Part shown: positions 34,224 through 46,300 of the stretch, in pieces
Layout: the number at the start of each line of letters is the position of its first letter
How positions within the stretch are numbered: the stretch's first letter is position 1
From: Mastigias papua
Lineage: Eukaryota > Cnidaria > Scyphozoa > Rhizostomeae > Mastigiidae
Length of the DNA: 64,000 nt
Assembly (NCBI GenBank): GCA_964019165.1
Contig: OZ025268.1
Location: 10,798,359-10,862,358 of the forward strand
Reading direction: 5' to 3'
Translations under genes and position numbers: made by a program
The notes under the pieces: model-generated
Seen by the model: only the letters and a program-made list of their open reading frames with translations
The model's database searches: none
What the model was told of the DNA's origin: nothing

Positions 34224-36186
34224 CTAGTCTCTGCAGGTGTTACACGTGCAATGAGTGCTATTCCAGGATTTGATTTTTTGTTTGAATATGGCTAAGCTCT
34301 GTGCAGTTTTCATTACATCACTGAGGCTATTCCAGAGTAGACTGCCTTTAAATTTCTATGAATTTGTACCAAATCTCTGTGATCTGGCAGGCGGAAGCTC
34401 GCAGAGTATTTTAATTCTATAATCATACCCCACCACTTTCTTGCCGACAAGATCCCACATATATGGAGGTTTAAGTAGTTGATCGTCTTATATATTTCCA
34501 CCATAAGTTTTTGCAAATTTTTCTTGTGAATTGTGAGAGTCCCATCTCTTTGCAAGAGTGCATCAAGCGTCTCTTCGTTATCACTATTATGAGTTTTTCT
34601 CGTTGCACGTTTGGTCGTTCAGTTTTAGTAAATCATTTGCTGCTTTACTACAGAACAACCATATCAAAGTGCAATATTGGAAATTTGACATCACGACCGT
34701 ATTCAATAATAATTTCGCTTTCTTTTCGCTAATGTAATCTCGTAGTCTAGAGAAAACGCTGGTCTTTTGATTTACTTTACCGCAAATCTCATTGATGTAT
34801 GAATTGAAATTAAGATTATTATCAATAGTAACGCCAAGAAGTTTCACAAGCTCATCATCTGGGATTATTTTCTCATTCACATTTAGATGCAACTTGGCAT
34901 CAAACATTTTTCCAAGAAATATCATTTTTAATTTCGCAGGGTTGGCAATCATCCCATTCTGGTCAAACCAAATAAGAATGGACGTTAAGGTGTTCTCTAC
35001 TTCAGTAATCACTATATCCATCGATTGCCTGCATGAATACAGTGTGATGTCGTCTGAAAAATTACAGATGTTGCGATCCTAAATTCATATAGAGCATATC
35101 ATTTATAAAAATATTGAAATGCAAGGGTTTAAGTACAGATCCCTGAGGGACAACGATTTTTATTTTACCATATTTGCTTAGACATGCTCCAATTTCAATT
35201 CTTTGAACACGGTTGCTTAAGTAACTTAACATTTATCTAAGACTGCTTCTATCAAGTCCATAGGCCTCCAACTTTGCAATCGATAGGTCGTGTGGAATGC
35301 AATCATCGTTTGCCTTAGATAGATCCATTAGCATTGTGCCAACAACACCTCTAGAATCTAAGCATTGCTTCCAGATTTCAATGATTCGAAATAAACTACT
35401 ATCGTTGCTATCGTTAAAAGCGGTACAAAGTGTTGTGTGAAGCTTTAGCAAAAATTATAATGTTTCTATTATCACGAAAGTCGCGTTTCTCATTGCTTTT
35501 TTGCCTCCATTCAAAGGAAGTAATACTATTCAGCTATTGCACTGTGAGGGCTTCTCGAAATATGATATTATTCTACAATTATGCTTCCCTCGAATAAGTC
35601 CCCATGGGGACTTATTCGAGGGGGGCTTATTTGCAAAAGTGACTTTTTACGTGGGGGCTTATTCGAGGGGGGTTTATTCGGAGGTGGAGTCTTATTTGAG
35701 GATTTACGGTATAGCTTTTTCGGAAACCTGATAATAACTTAGAAAGGATAGTGCTGAAATAAGACTGCATTTGACCGCAAATTATTCTTTCAACAATTTT
35801 TAATACTGAAGGTAAGACACTAATTGGTCTGTAATAAGATTTCAGGTAGGATTCCTCATTTTTAAAAACTGGTGACACGGTTGCGGCCTTCAGCTCTTCA
35901 CGAGGTCTATAGCCTGGTCCAGAGTTGGAGGTCCTCCCAGGGAGCAGAACTGGTTATTGCTGCCAGCCCTAATATTTATTTCAATTGGGAGAATCTGAAT
36001 CTATTGACCCAGATCAAGCCCCCCTAGCTTATTGTGTATAATCCCCTCTTTTATGTACACTAAGAGTCCACCACTGCTTTCAGATACATCTAACCTCTCT
36101 GGCCTTTTGTTTCCAGAAATAAGAAACTGATCATTTGGGAAGGAGGAATCGAGTTTCGTTTCACCGTTTATTATGATATCCACACT
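34224..36186 (-). pseudogene. Decayed non-LTR retrotransposon (jockey/CR1-like LINE), endonuclease to C-terminus
   Basis: Minus-strand pieces in order: endonuclease start IIINGETKLDSSFPNDQFLI and SSGGLLVYI (36183-36001); reverse-transcriptase motif SYYRPISVLPSVLKIVERII and LSKLLSGFRK (35878-35690); WKQCLDSRGVVGTMLMDLSK, then IPHDLSIAKLEAYGLD (35451-35233); LIWFDQNGMIANPAKLKMIF and KLLGVTIDNNLNF (35021-34590); IHKKNLQKLMVEIYKTINYL (34555 on); and the terminal WNSTHCTCNTCRD stop at 34224. The segment between endonuclease and reverse transcriptase is missing, several frameshifts separate the pieces, and a palindromic insert interrupts it at about 35576-35720. Confidence 0.8.
35576..35720. mobile_element. 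Palindromic insert in the LINE, with a 36-bp perfect palindrome at 35587-35622
   Basis: CCCTCGAATAAGTCCCCA/TGGGGACTTATTCGAGGG is a perfect palindrome, followed by two more copies of cttattcgagggggg and a ttattcggagg variant. It breaks the reverse-transcriptase frame, so it inserted after the LINE. It is probably a fragment of a MITE whose ends carry the word cttattcgaggggg. Confidence 0.6.
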
Positions 36187-37019
36187 TCCCCTTATAATTT
36201 CGGAGAATGACTGGGAGCTGTGGAGAGGAACCAGAGCACTGCCAGAATCTATAGAAAGGCCGTAGAGTGGGCGCTAGAGCAATGTCAGCATAGATGAAGG
36301 GCGTTAAAATAGCACCAGAGTATTGCGCTCTAGAACAGATGAAAAATCATTCAGTTTATAACAGGCATTAGATATAAGTTTTGAGGCAGGAGGGCACAAC
36401 TACATTCATATTATGAAGGGAGAGAGGGTACCAACTGCTAAAGCAGGTTAAAGCGTTACAGACATTCGAGGTAGTAGTCGAACTAAGGTTACAAGTAGCT
36501 CTTTATTCAATGTGCATGCTTGCATATATAGCAAAAAAATTGATTCAAGGGCCCTTCACTAAACATACTCTCGAAATAGACACGTATGAACAGTTTCAGA
36601 CAGCTGAATGCTTATACACGGTGGCAATAGGCGTCCACACATAATTCTCTGCAAGCCTATAAGCAATGGGGAGCAGGTAGAGCAAGTTAATAATTCATCG
36701 AGATTGTGTTAGGAGATGTTCTAAACGTTGTTCTAAGTCACAAAAAGATGCAATCCTACTAGAAGATGAAACAGAACAGGCACGACGCCAATAATGGACT
36801 GGGAAGACTTTAGTCCCCATACATTCTGTTCAAGATCTCTTAATATCCTCTCTATTTCATTTTCATTATTTACTATTCCTAGATCCACGCATTCTACTGT
36901 TTGCTAAATGAATCTAATCTTGGGGAGGTACTTTTAGCTATTCTAGGGGATAAACTTTAAAAAATTTCCTCTCGCGTCGCATCCAACCATTTTGGGTCCT
37001 TCTATGTTACGAAACAAGT

Positions 37020-37310
37020 ATATCAGCTCACAGGTATAAAATCGTTCCGCCGTTTCTGCAGAAATACATACAACAGGCATATAAAAGCCACTTGCAATTG
37101 CACCATTTGTTCCCTAGATAATTGCTCTTGCACCTCCTCAAAAAGGTGATCTATTTCAAGACTGTTTGTAGTATTAAAAAAGTACTCATTTATGAACTCA
37201 GCAATCCAGATCATTCGAGACGATTTTACCACCTTCAATTAAGGTGAGCTTATTAGAAAACAATGGTGTAACAGTTTTCCAGAGTGTCTTATCGTTGTCA
37301 ATTGTTTTAG
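37020..37310 (-). pseudogene. LINE linker fragment (second copy)
   Basis: The minus strand reads NDKTLWKTVTPLFSNKLTLI, then a frameshift to FINEYFFNTTN. This is the usual segment between endonuclease and reverse transcriptase in this LINE group. It lies 5' of the endonuclease start at 36183 on the same strand, the wrong order for one element, so it comes from a separate insertion. Confidence 0.55.
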
Positions 37311-40300
37311 ACTGGCCAGTGAAAGTTTAACTGGAAATGACAAAATAATGTTCTGTACTTTAACTTCATGCGTGGACAAATGCTGCCTTTATTTTGAAGT
37401 TGTGTTTTATTCACGTGCACGAAATATGCAATTATTATTATTGTATAGAATCGAATTCAGACTTCTGTTCGGGCCCTCCGCAGGATTTTCTACTCCTCAC
37501 GTTGATAGAGAAGTTTGTGCCTATTTCCCTCACGCTGGAATACGTTATGATCCTCTGAGCCGACCACAACTCCAAAGAATTCTCTGTTCTTTAAAATAAA
37601 AGAAAATTGTAGAAGACAAGAAAACTTTAGATGACTTTTTTACATTTATACTTCGTAAACAATATCAACATATCAACATATAACGTAAAATAGAGTTGAT
37701 AAACCCGATAAAATAACGTTAATGACTACCACGAAAGTCTCACGTAAAGAAGTCCAATGTTCCGCGAATTCGAAGGCGAGATTAGAGACAATAAATTGTT
37801 CTCGAAATGTCCTGACAAAATTTGTTTAGGGCCATCCACAAAGGATGTCCCCATAATTACGCCAATTTCCTAACACCATTCCCCTTGTCCATGCCTGTCC
37901 GCTTTTGCTTAAAAGCCCCTCCCCTGTCCGAGCGGACACATAGTGTGGTCTTCCTTCGGATGGCTTGTATAGCTGCCCTATGAACGTACAGGCATTCCCG
38001 TGTACTGACAAATCATTTATCCACAGCGCCCTTCAGCTAGCCATTACCTGCTTCCAACAATTTCAGGAATAATGCTGCAAAACTCTTCAACAAACTACCT
38101 GCAAAAATCAGATAAGTTAAAATTACAGGAGAACTTTCGTCATAAACATATAATAACGTGTGTATAGAAGCAAAATGACGACTTTTAGTTACGACTTAAA
38201 CTAATGGATTTTATAAACTTGTTAAAATTACCTTCACATTGTGAACAAACTAATGTAGTTGTAACTGGTCTGTCCTGATTCCTTTATTTTCATCAACATC
38301 AGTAATTCAGTATGGGAGCTATTACGATATGTGTTGATCTATGTCTGTCCGTAACAGACTTTTCGCCTGTTGACTTTTGCCTTTTTCATCTAACACTCTA
38401 CAAGGTAGTGTTTTCAGCACTCCTAACCAAGGAAGATAACGAAGAGAAAGCTCACTCTAAAGCAATGTTTGGTTCATTTTTCCGGGCCTTCAAAGAATCG
38501 ACTGTTCGTCCGTAACGCGATCTTTGACTTTAATTGACTAATTGACTGAGATCGTTCCCAAGACTTCAACGATTATAGGAATTACTTTTACCTCACTACA
38601 GTTCCATATTTTATGCAACTTCCACCAGGAATGGGGCTAACAGGGGAGCTTATGGGGAGCTGAAGCTCCCCAAAAATTTAACAAAGCTCCCCCATCGGTA
38701 CTTATATTTTTTAATACTTCTATGTACTGTCAGCATTTTTACAACTTACACTTCATTTGATTCATTTCATTACAATTCATGTAAGGAGGGTTGCTCTTCA
38801 GCTGGAGCTGATTTCCTATTCCATACTCCATATTCCTTTCAGCCGGAGTTGATACTTCCATATATCTTTAAATTTTCTCGATTCGCTTGCTGTCGGCACT
38901 ATAGTAGCATGGCCCCGTAGCACTTCTTCCCTTGTTCCATTCCTGATTCCCATTTCACATATTAATAATGGTCTACTTTTTCATGTTCCTTCTCAATCAC
39001 TCGTGTGTCGAATGGCCCTTTATCAAACTACCATTTCTGGTCTTCGGTGTTCAAGAACTTTGCCAGTGTGGATATTCATGTCCCACTTTTACTGTCTTAT
39101 TTTCCATTCCCACCTCTGATCTGTAGTTATATCAGTTTTCGATGTTCTCAAGCTTGTAATTCTGGTATATCTGCCAACGAAGTACCTTGGGTATTTGACC
39201 GTGCCTTCAACACCTGTTTTACCTGTGGGCTCAAATTTTACAGTCGGAAACTAAATAAGCAAGCCCTTTACCAGTTCTTCCTACTTTCTACTAATGGGAG
39301 AAATATTCTCCGTATCAATGTGGTATTTAAATTGACCTCACCTAGTCTTTTGTTAATAGGGTGCCTTCGGCGGCCTTCTTTAGGTTTCAAAGTTTCAAAT
39401 CCATAGAAAATCTAAACCTAAAATAGACAGATAATTCAAAAGCAGAAAACATGAATATACAAAACAAATAATTCTTCATTCAAAAGTAAAACAAATGGAA
39501 ACATGTATTCAGGAACTGGGACATTTGATTTGCAATGCCGAATGGTCATGCGCATGCGTAAATTTACTAGCACTGCTTGCAAAAGTTTCTTAACATCCAA
39601 CATTAAATAAGCTATTGTACATTATTTCCCATAAATGTCGTACTGTTAAATTTTTGGACAATGGTATGGTCCGAAAATTTAACCGTCCGAAATTTTTAGC
39701 GTCCGAAATTTATACCGTCTGAAATTTTTATCACGACTATATTATATCAGGTGTCGTTGAATCGAAGCTGGTAAACTGCATGTAACTATTTGAAATTTAA
39801 TCCACGACTCGAGGAACGTTTCTAAACTTATAGACAACTAAAGAAAATCCTCCTGGAAATTGGACAGGAACGAAATTAATGCTTGCGAAAGAATTTTTAA
39901 TGTATATGAATTAGCAATTTGCGAATTAGCTATTTGAAATTTAATCCACGACTCGAGGAACGTTTCTAAACTAATAGACAACTAAAGAAAATCCTCCTGG
40001 AAATTGGAATGGAACGAAATTAATGCTTGCGAAAGAATTTTTAATGTATATGAATTAGCAATTTGCCTCGTAGCAGTTCTCTTTGATACATTACTATTTT
40101 TAGCTATAAAAGAAACCCGTTCACATTAATTCTATCAATAGGTTAGCACTCTCAGCCATCTGATTCTTACTGCATCTGGCCCTACCCAAGAAGAGCATGG
40201 TTTCCCTTGAAGCCAGAGGTGTAGATCTAAATCTTGTACAAGGGGTGGCTTTTTGTTGCATGACGGGCACGGTAAAAGCAAAATATTAACGAAACCAGGT

Positions 40301-41339
40301 CCTTCGTAGTTTTAGAAAATTTTTAGAGGCACCACTAATTTATGGGAAGACAGGCACAACAATGATGTATATCAGCAATAATGGGAAGAAAATCTGTATT
40401 CTGATTCTATTAGGACTCCATTCCATCACCCTGATTCTTATATTAAACTTATCCAGAGAAAGAAGAAGGGGGTCTCAGTCCCAGCACGCTGAAATATTGT
40501 TTTGCCTCACTATTTGATAATCTCACCTCTATTATATTATAATCATGCACTAAATTAGAACGTTAAGTCAATAAGCCCATGATGGTAAAACAAGGGAGAA
40601 TATGGTATGAAATGTTTGCTTTCCAAGTCCACCCCTCCTACCAACGTGGAGCAGAGTACTCCTCTCATTGGCAAAGATAAGGAGAAACAACTAGAATGCT
40701 CTCAGCAACGAAATCGGGCATATTTTTTCCGAAAATTTAACCGTCCGAAACTTATGGAAAATAATGTACGTTCGTCTTCTGGGCCCTCATTCTTAGCCTA
40801 AGCTTGTTTTGCAAACTTCGAATACGTTAAGTGTCACTTGTTCTGTGAAAAACACTAAATTAAATTCAGAACCAGAATTTTTATCAAGTGCGTGAAGTCT
40901 CTCTATCGCAGAAACATATGCCGTCCCGGAATACTTCAGCTCAATTTTGACGACCTTTTCTCTCAGAAAAGGTTCATGTATTGTATCAAATTTTCCCGCG
41001 ACTTTTTTGTTTATGCTTACGAGGGATTTTCAATAGGCCTGAATATCAATTGATTGCTTTACAGAGAAGCTTAACAGAGACTTTTGCTTATATTTTCTGT
41101 TTTTTGAGGTAAAAATGACGGAACTTTTCTGCATGGCATGCAATCGTAAAAATGCTAAATGAAAGCTGACATATTGAAGTTTGCAACTGCTATCTACTAA
41201 TTTACTTAAAATGCAAGATGGTGGACAAATGCTGTAAAAAGTATCATTCTTGCGGAAAAATTTGCTATCGTGCGTTACAGAATATCATGAGGTCAAAGAG
41301 GTCAAAGGATCCTGTAGAGAGCCCGTAGAGCAAATGTCC
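37311..41339. other. Intergenic; no gene recognised, minor repeats
   Basis: The longest frame (133 codons, 39005-39406, plus) has no recognisable motif. Features: a C/G-rich gagctccccaaa block near 38650; repeated tccgaaattt words at 39670-39735, related to 40728-40755; and the tandem duplication listed separately. Confidence 0.4.
39786..40066. repeat. 144-bp tandem duplication (two units)
   Basis: The unit starting ctatttgaaatttaatccac at 39786 repeats at 39930 and runs to 'gaattagcaatttgc'. Only a few substitutions separate the copies (for example aaacttatag versus aaactaatag), so the duplication is fairly recent. It has no coding content. Confidence 0.85.
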
Positions 41340-41720
41340 CATTATGTCTTCACTACCGACTTGTATTGCCGTCTCCTCGTTTAAAACATCATCATCCAAT
41401 CTAGCATCTTTGATCTTTGTCTGCCTCTTGGCCTTTTCCCTGCCATTTCAGCCTCCCAAGATATTCCTATCTATGCCTCCTCTTCTACTGTCTCCTTCTG
41501 ATAGTGATCAAAAGCTGTCTTCTGCGCCCATCTTTTCCAAAGCAAAACTACTCCATATGTCAGTTTACCATGGTTTGTCTTTCCATGACATCCTCATCAT
41601 CTTTCTCCAGAACCACATTTCTGTCGCCTCAAGCTTTTGTTCCATATTTTGCTTATTATCCACCGATATTATTACACTCTTTTTTATACGAACCAGTAAA
41701 ATTGAGGTTCAGGCTGGCTG
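41340..41720 (-). pseudogene. Probable LINE 3' fragment
   Basis: The minus strand encodes TEMWFWRKMMRMSWKDKPW followed by stops, then a basic KAKRQTKIKDARLDDDVL-like tract. This resembles the EMW-FRRMLRISW ... K-RGRQ C-terminal pattern of another LINE group (the endonuclease/reverse-transcriptase type often annotated craniofacial development protein 2-like). Plus-strand frames of 114 and 127 codons over the same bases are its shadows. Confidence 0.45.
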
Positions 41721-42521
41721 TTCTTAATTTTTCAAAAATGTTGAGGCTGAATTGTTTTTAATTTGTTCTCAAATTATTGGGGTACAGTCAATGTAGACAT
41801 TAGAAAATACACAAGAGAAGATTGGATGTTTATGAAACAAGTATTATTTTCTATGACATTAGCAGAAGACAAAAGATATACACTCTAACAGATGTAAAAT
41901 CCTTACAAAAAGTGTTGGTGCGCTTACCACTTATTTTACACACTGATGAATTGGGTGTTTCGAGGACTTTTAGCAAACATTGTTTAGCTTAGAGAGTTCT
42001 ATATCAGTTTCAAATCATTTTACAACAGTGCATCAGCCTCAGCTTGTTCTTAATTTGTTCTTAATTTTCCATAAATTTTGAGGCTCGTGTTCTTATAAAA
42101 CTGTTCTTATGAAAAAAGAGTGTAGCACTCGTTAAAACCGATGCACCATACGGCAATATGACGTATAGACTCTATCTTATTCATAATAATGTGTATTGTC
42201 ATTGCAGGTATCAACAGGAAACCTTTTCTACAGGTATCTTTTTCTACAGGTAACCTTTTCTTGCAAGTCATTCAGAATTCTTAAACATCACTGTTTGTGG
42301 ATATTCTTCAAGTGCATTCATGCTATCCTGTGAGCTAATCGGCAACACGACATCAAGTATCAGAGAGCAGTGAGGTTTGCAGAACAAAGTGCTGTCGAGT
42401 TACTTTTACACGTAGACGTATAAAAAACTTCAGTCGCTGTGATATGAGTGACTACTTTAAGTTGTAACTCTCGGCAAATTTGATTCTGCTTGCCGTGGTA
42501 TGTATAACAATAGTGTACACA

Positions 42522-42667
42522 CAGGGGCGGCGGAGCAATACTTTGTGTGGGGCTCGAGTGGTCAGATTAAAACTGCAGGGATAGAGTGCTAAAACGTTTA
42601 CTAAAGTACATTTGCTATAAAAATTAGAGGGCTACAGCCCCCCAGCCCCCGCGCTCCGCCACCCATG
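42522..42667. mobile_element. Short hAT-like MITE upstream of the ZIP gene
   Basis: Ends CAGGGGCGGCGGAGC and GCTCCGCCACCCATG are inverted repeats bracketing 146 bp with a C-rich block (gccccccagcccccgc). The CAGGGGCGG start is typical of hAT-derived MITEs; an exact 8-bp target duplication is not visible. It ends about 240 bp before the ATG of the transporter, so it may lie in its promoter or 5' UTR. Confidence 0.6.
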
Positions 42668-42904
42668 ACACATGCCATTTTATTGTGCGTTTTGGGCTTT
42701 GTTTTGTAAGTGCCGTGGCGCAGCTGCAAATGGGATTACGACAGATAAGTTCATTGGGAAAGAATTAGACATTTCAAGCCGATTTGACATCTAACTGATT
42801 CTATTGTTTCGCAGGTTTCTCTTGGATGACAATAAACTATTCGTAGAACGGCATTGAGGGATCCTCCGAAAATTAGGCCAGATAGCACGAGTTAATCCAA
42901 AACA

Positions 42905-43309
42905 ATGTTGAAGAATAGAAGCAAAATCCGGAACTGGCTTACTTTCATGGCATTAATCACGAGTTGTTTAGCTGCGAATGCGTCGAGTCTTAAAAGTCCT
43001 TACATCAACGAAATATTTACTCAGTATGGTGAAGAAAACGGAACCAGAATCAGTCAGAAACGTTTTAGTGATCTACTGAGTCGCCTTACGCTTGGCAATG
43101 TTTACATTGAAAAATTGGATAAGTTTTGCCGTTACAAAGGGATACACAGTGGTTACAAAGAGCAGCCAGAGAGGCATGACGAGATATCCAAGGCGAAGAG
43201 TACCAACTCATTCCTTAGAAAGAGACGGTCTGGAGATCACGGCCACAACGATGACCAGCAAACAGAGCATCCGAATCACCAACAGCACCTGCAGCGTCAC
43301 ATTGCACAA
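42905..43309 (+). CDS. SLC39A-like: ZIP transporter exon 1: signal peptide and His-rich extracellular region
   Basis: 135 codons, ending at a CAA-GTGAGT donor. The first 26 or so residues (MLKNRSKIRNWLTFMALITS then CLAANAS) form a basic-then-hydrophobic signal peptide. INEIFTQYGEENGTRISQKR and FSDLLSRLTLG match the EF-hand-like ...YGE...L-LL--L-LG segment at the start of LIV-1 ectodomains. It ends in a His-rich stretch (GDHGHNDDQQTEHPNHQQH) of the kind thought to gather zinc. Upstream at 42522-42667 is a MITE. Confidence 0.85.
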
Positions 43310-46300
43310 GTGAGTTTGGTTTAGTTGTCACTTTCTTGAAATCTGGCACATGAAATCGGATTCTTGCATATAAATGTGCTGGTGAAGGACTTTGTATTCT
43401 TGTAAGTAGGCTTGTCTCTGCTCTTGTGCCTATCTGTTTGGTCATCCCTCTATATCATGACTTGGGTAACCATGAAAATAAATGCAGCTACACATTGTTA
43501 TGAATGTAGCTACACATTGTTATGAATGTAGCCTAACATATCATAATGCAATTCATGTGAACCTCGGGCCTAGGTACAACATCAGATAAATCTCATGGTC
43601 CTAAAGGGTTTTCGATTTCTCAGATCATTTTGAATTCCATACGAAATTACTCTTTACGAAACACAGAGTCGACACAGACGACAAAACGTACGAAACTACG
43701 TACCATTTAACTATTGCCTAATATGGCTCTCGAACACGTTCATCGAGACTATCACTGGATATCCAGTGACCCAATACTTGTGAACTTTGAAATCCCTATG
43801 TCCGGTAACCACTTTTCGTCCATTCTACAAATAACCCTAACCCTGACCCTTACCCTACACCAAACCCTAACCCTGACCTAAATCTAACCCTAACCCTCCA
43901 CAAAAGCATCACTGACTGATGCATGATTTTGAACTGTCAATATGTACACAGGGACTTCAGAGTTGATATGGACTTGAATGCATGCTACGATCTGTGCTAT
44001 AGGACTTTCGCGATAGGTAAATCGAGGGGAAAGTATGACTTGCTAAGTAATTGGTAAGCTGTGCCGCACTTTTTTTGTCTGTTTCGACTCTATGCGTCGT
44101 AAGAAGCGATTTCGTGTGGACTTTAGAGCGATTTGACTGTTACCCTAAACTGTAAATCCTCCGTGGCTTTGAGGAGGTAGTCGGAATAAGCAATTGATCT
44201 CCATGACGTCAACTCTCGGCGAGTAGGTTTTAACAGAGAATATAGTGCTAAGTAGGGGCCTGCTTACGTGGAGGTAGGGTCACCCTCCTCCGTTGTTTTC
44301 ATCGTTGCATTTACATGTCAGGTAGGGTCACCCTAGGGGTAGGGTCACCCTACTAGTTAGGTAGGGTGGCCCTCTTAGGAGGGCAATCTTTTTGTTTACT
44401 TTAAGGTACAATAGTGGACAAAAGTCCTTGGGACACTTAGAAGAAACAGATAAAAAACCATTTTCCTCTACATATTGTCATAGTTGCTACAAACATGCAC
44501 CCCCCTTCCCCCTAGAACAATGTTGATTCGTTTTTGGTACATTTGAAGTTGGCGTGCACGCGAAATTTTCCCATTATCGCAGGTACTTCTCCAGAAAACC
44601 AACATTGTTTCAGGGGGAGAGGGGAATGAAAGTTTGTTGCAGACTGCAAAAAGTGCGAAGTGTCCCAGGACTTTTGTCGGGTATTGTCTGGTATTGAAAT
44701 TTTTCAAAACACGTTATACCTGCAATGTGTTGGTTGGTCAAGGGGTAATCGATGGTGCTAAAAACGATGGTGATATTTAAAACTCTGTAAGTCATCTCTG
44801 TGACGTCATGTCACGTGGGTGTCTATCATTCTGTCCCTCCGGCAGTGCTCCTACTCAAATCGGTATTAGGACATAATTTTTATCTTCCAAAAACAATGTA
44901 ATCGACGAAACGAGCCTCACGAGACTTATCTTGAAAATATAGGAACAGTTCGAGCAACATAGCTTGCAAAAACGCTCTAAATACCGGCTTTACTTTAACT
45001 TTGCCAGAACTTGCAAACGAGGCCAAGACAGACGTTAGCACATGTACTAACGGTAGTATTGCTATGGTTACGCAGATGCAGTCCGTAACTTATTAATTTC
45101 ACCATTCGTTCTTATTCAAATTCCTAAAATATATTCTGCTTATGTATTTTGGCAACTTTTTCTATACAAGAGGCGTTATATGTGCACTGCTTTTATGGCT
45201 GGTGTGTTAACTGGCTATGCATTACAGTTCAAAATGTACCCAAGAAACACCCCCATTGAAAACATTCGCTATTGATTACATATGCCTGTCTGCATGGCGA
45301 AATTTCATGAATACTTCCGTTATCAGCAAAACAGACAGAACAGACGGCAGGGATATTCAAAGTCTCCTTCGTGTTACACAATTACTAGTTAGCTAAAAAG
45401 AACAACGATCAAAAGTACATTCACACTAGTAATCTAAATGGCTTCACTAGATAACAACAACAATTTATTGATGCACTAGAGATAGAGACAATAATGAATG
45501 ATGCCAACCGCCAATATGTTCGTCAGATTCACATGTCTGGTGAAGAGACAGTCACTCTATGCGGCTGTTGTTTTGCTCATTGGCAGTTTATTGTTACATT
45601 TTGTCACTTCAGATCAATGCTGTAATTGCCCCTCCCTCTGTCCTTTTTGTACCTATGCTTTTGTGTGCAGCTTGACAACAACGGAATGCGATGAGTATCC
45701 CGCAGTGTGTTGTTGCTATGCATTCCACAGTTTACACGGTTTACACCAACAGTTTACACTTGCAAAAAGCTCTGTATTTCTGCATACGCTTAGTATTTAA
45801 TTTGTGTAAAATACGTAAAAGATGTACACAATATGTGTACACCCATCAATAATATTCAAGTTTATAGAAAACGTAGTAGTGGTATGAAAATTGGCCTTTT
45901 TCCACGGTTTACACTTTCCAAGGTATTAAGAGTTAGGTCATGTGATTCTTTATGCAAAAAAGTGTAAACCGTGGAGTTTTTCCTCATTATTTCCTTACCA
46001 GTATACTAAAAAATTCATGAAAAATCACTAAAGCATGTACATAGATAGTGTACACCTGGCATGGTGATCACCTTTTTGCTTTCGTCAAGGAAAGCACCCT
46101 TTTTCGCCTGATTTTCAAGTGTAAACTGTGAGTGTAAACCGTGTAAACAGTCGCTAGTGCATATTGTTGTTGTTGTTCAGTCTGATTTGCATTGAAGGAC
46201 GCTGAGCCGTGTACTGTATTGCATGTATTATATTCCACAGAACGTAGTTTGTCCACTTTATTTTGTCAAATAATCATTTCCCGCATCTTTCCACGATTCA

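Noticed and set aside
39005..39406. 133-codon plus-strand frame
   Set aside because: No recognisable domain, no splice support and no start context; composition is like the surrounding intergenic DNA.
41344..41761. Overlapping 127- and 114-codon plus-strand frames
   Set aside because: They are better explained as shadows of the minus-strand LINE fragment.
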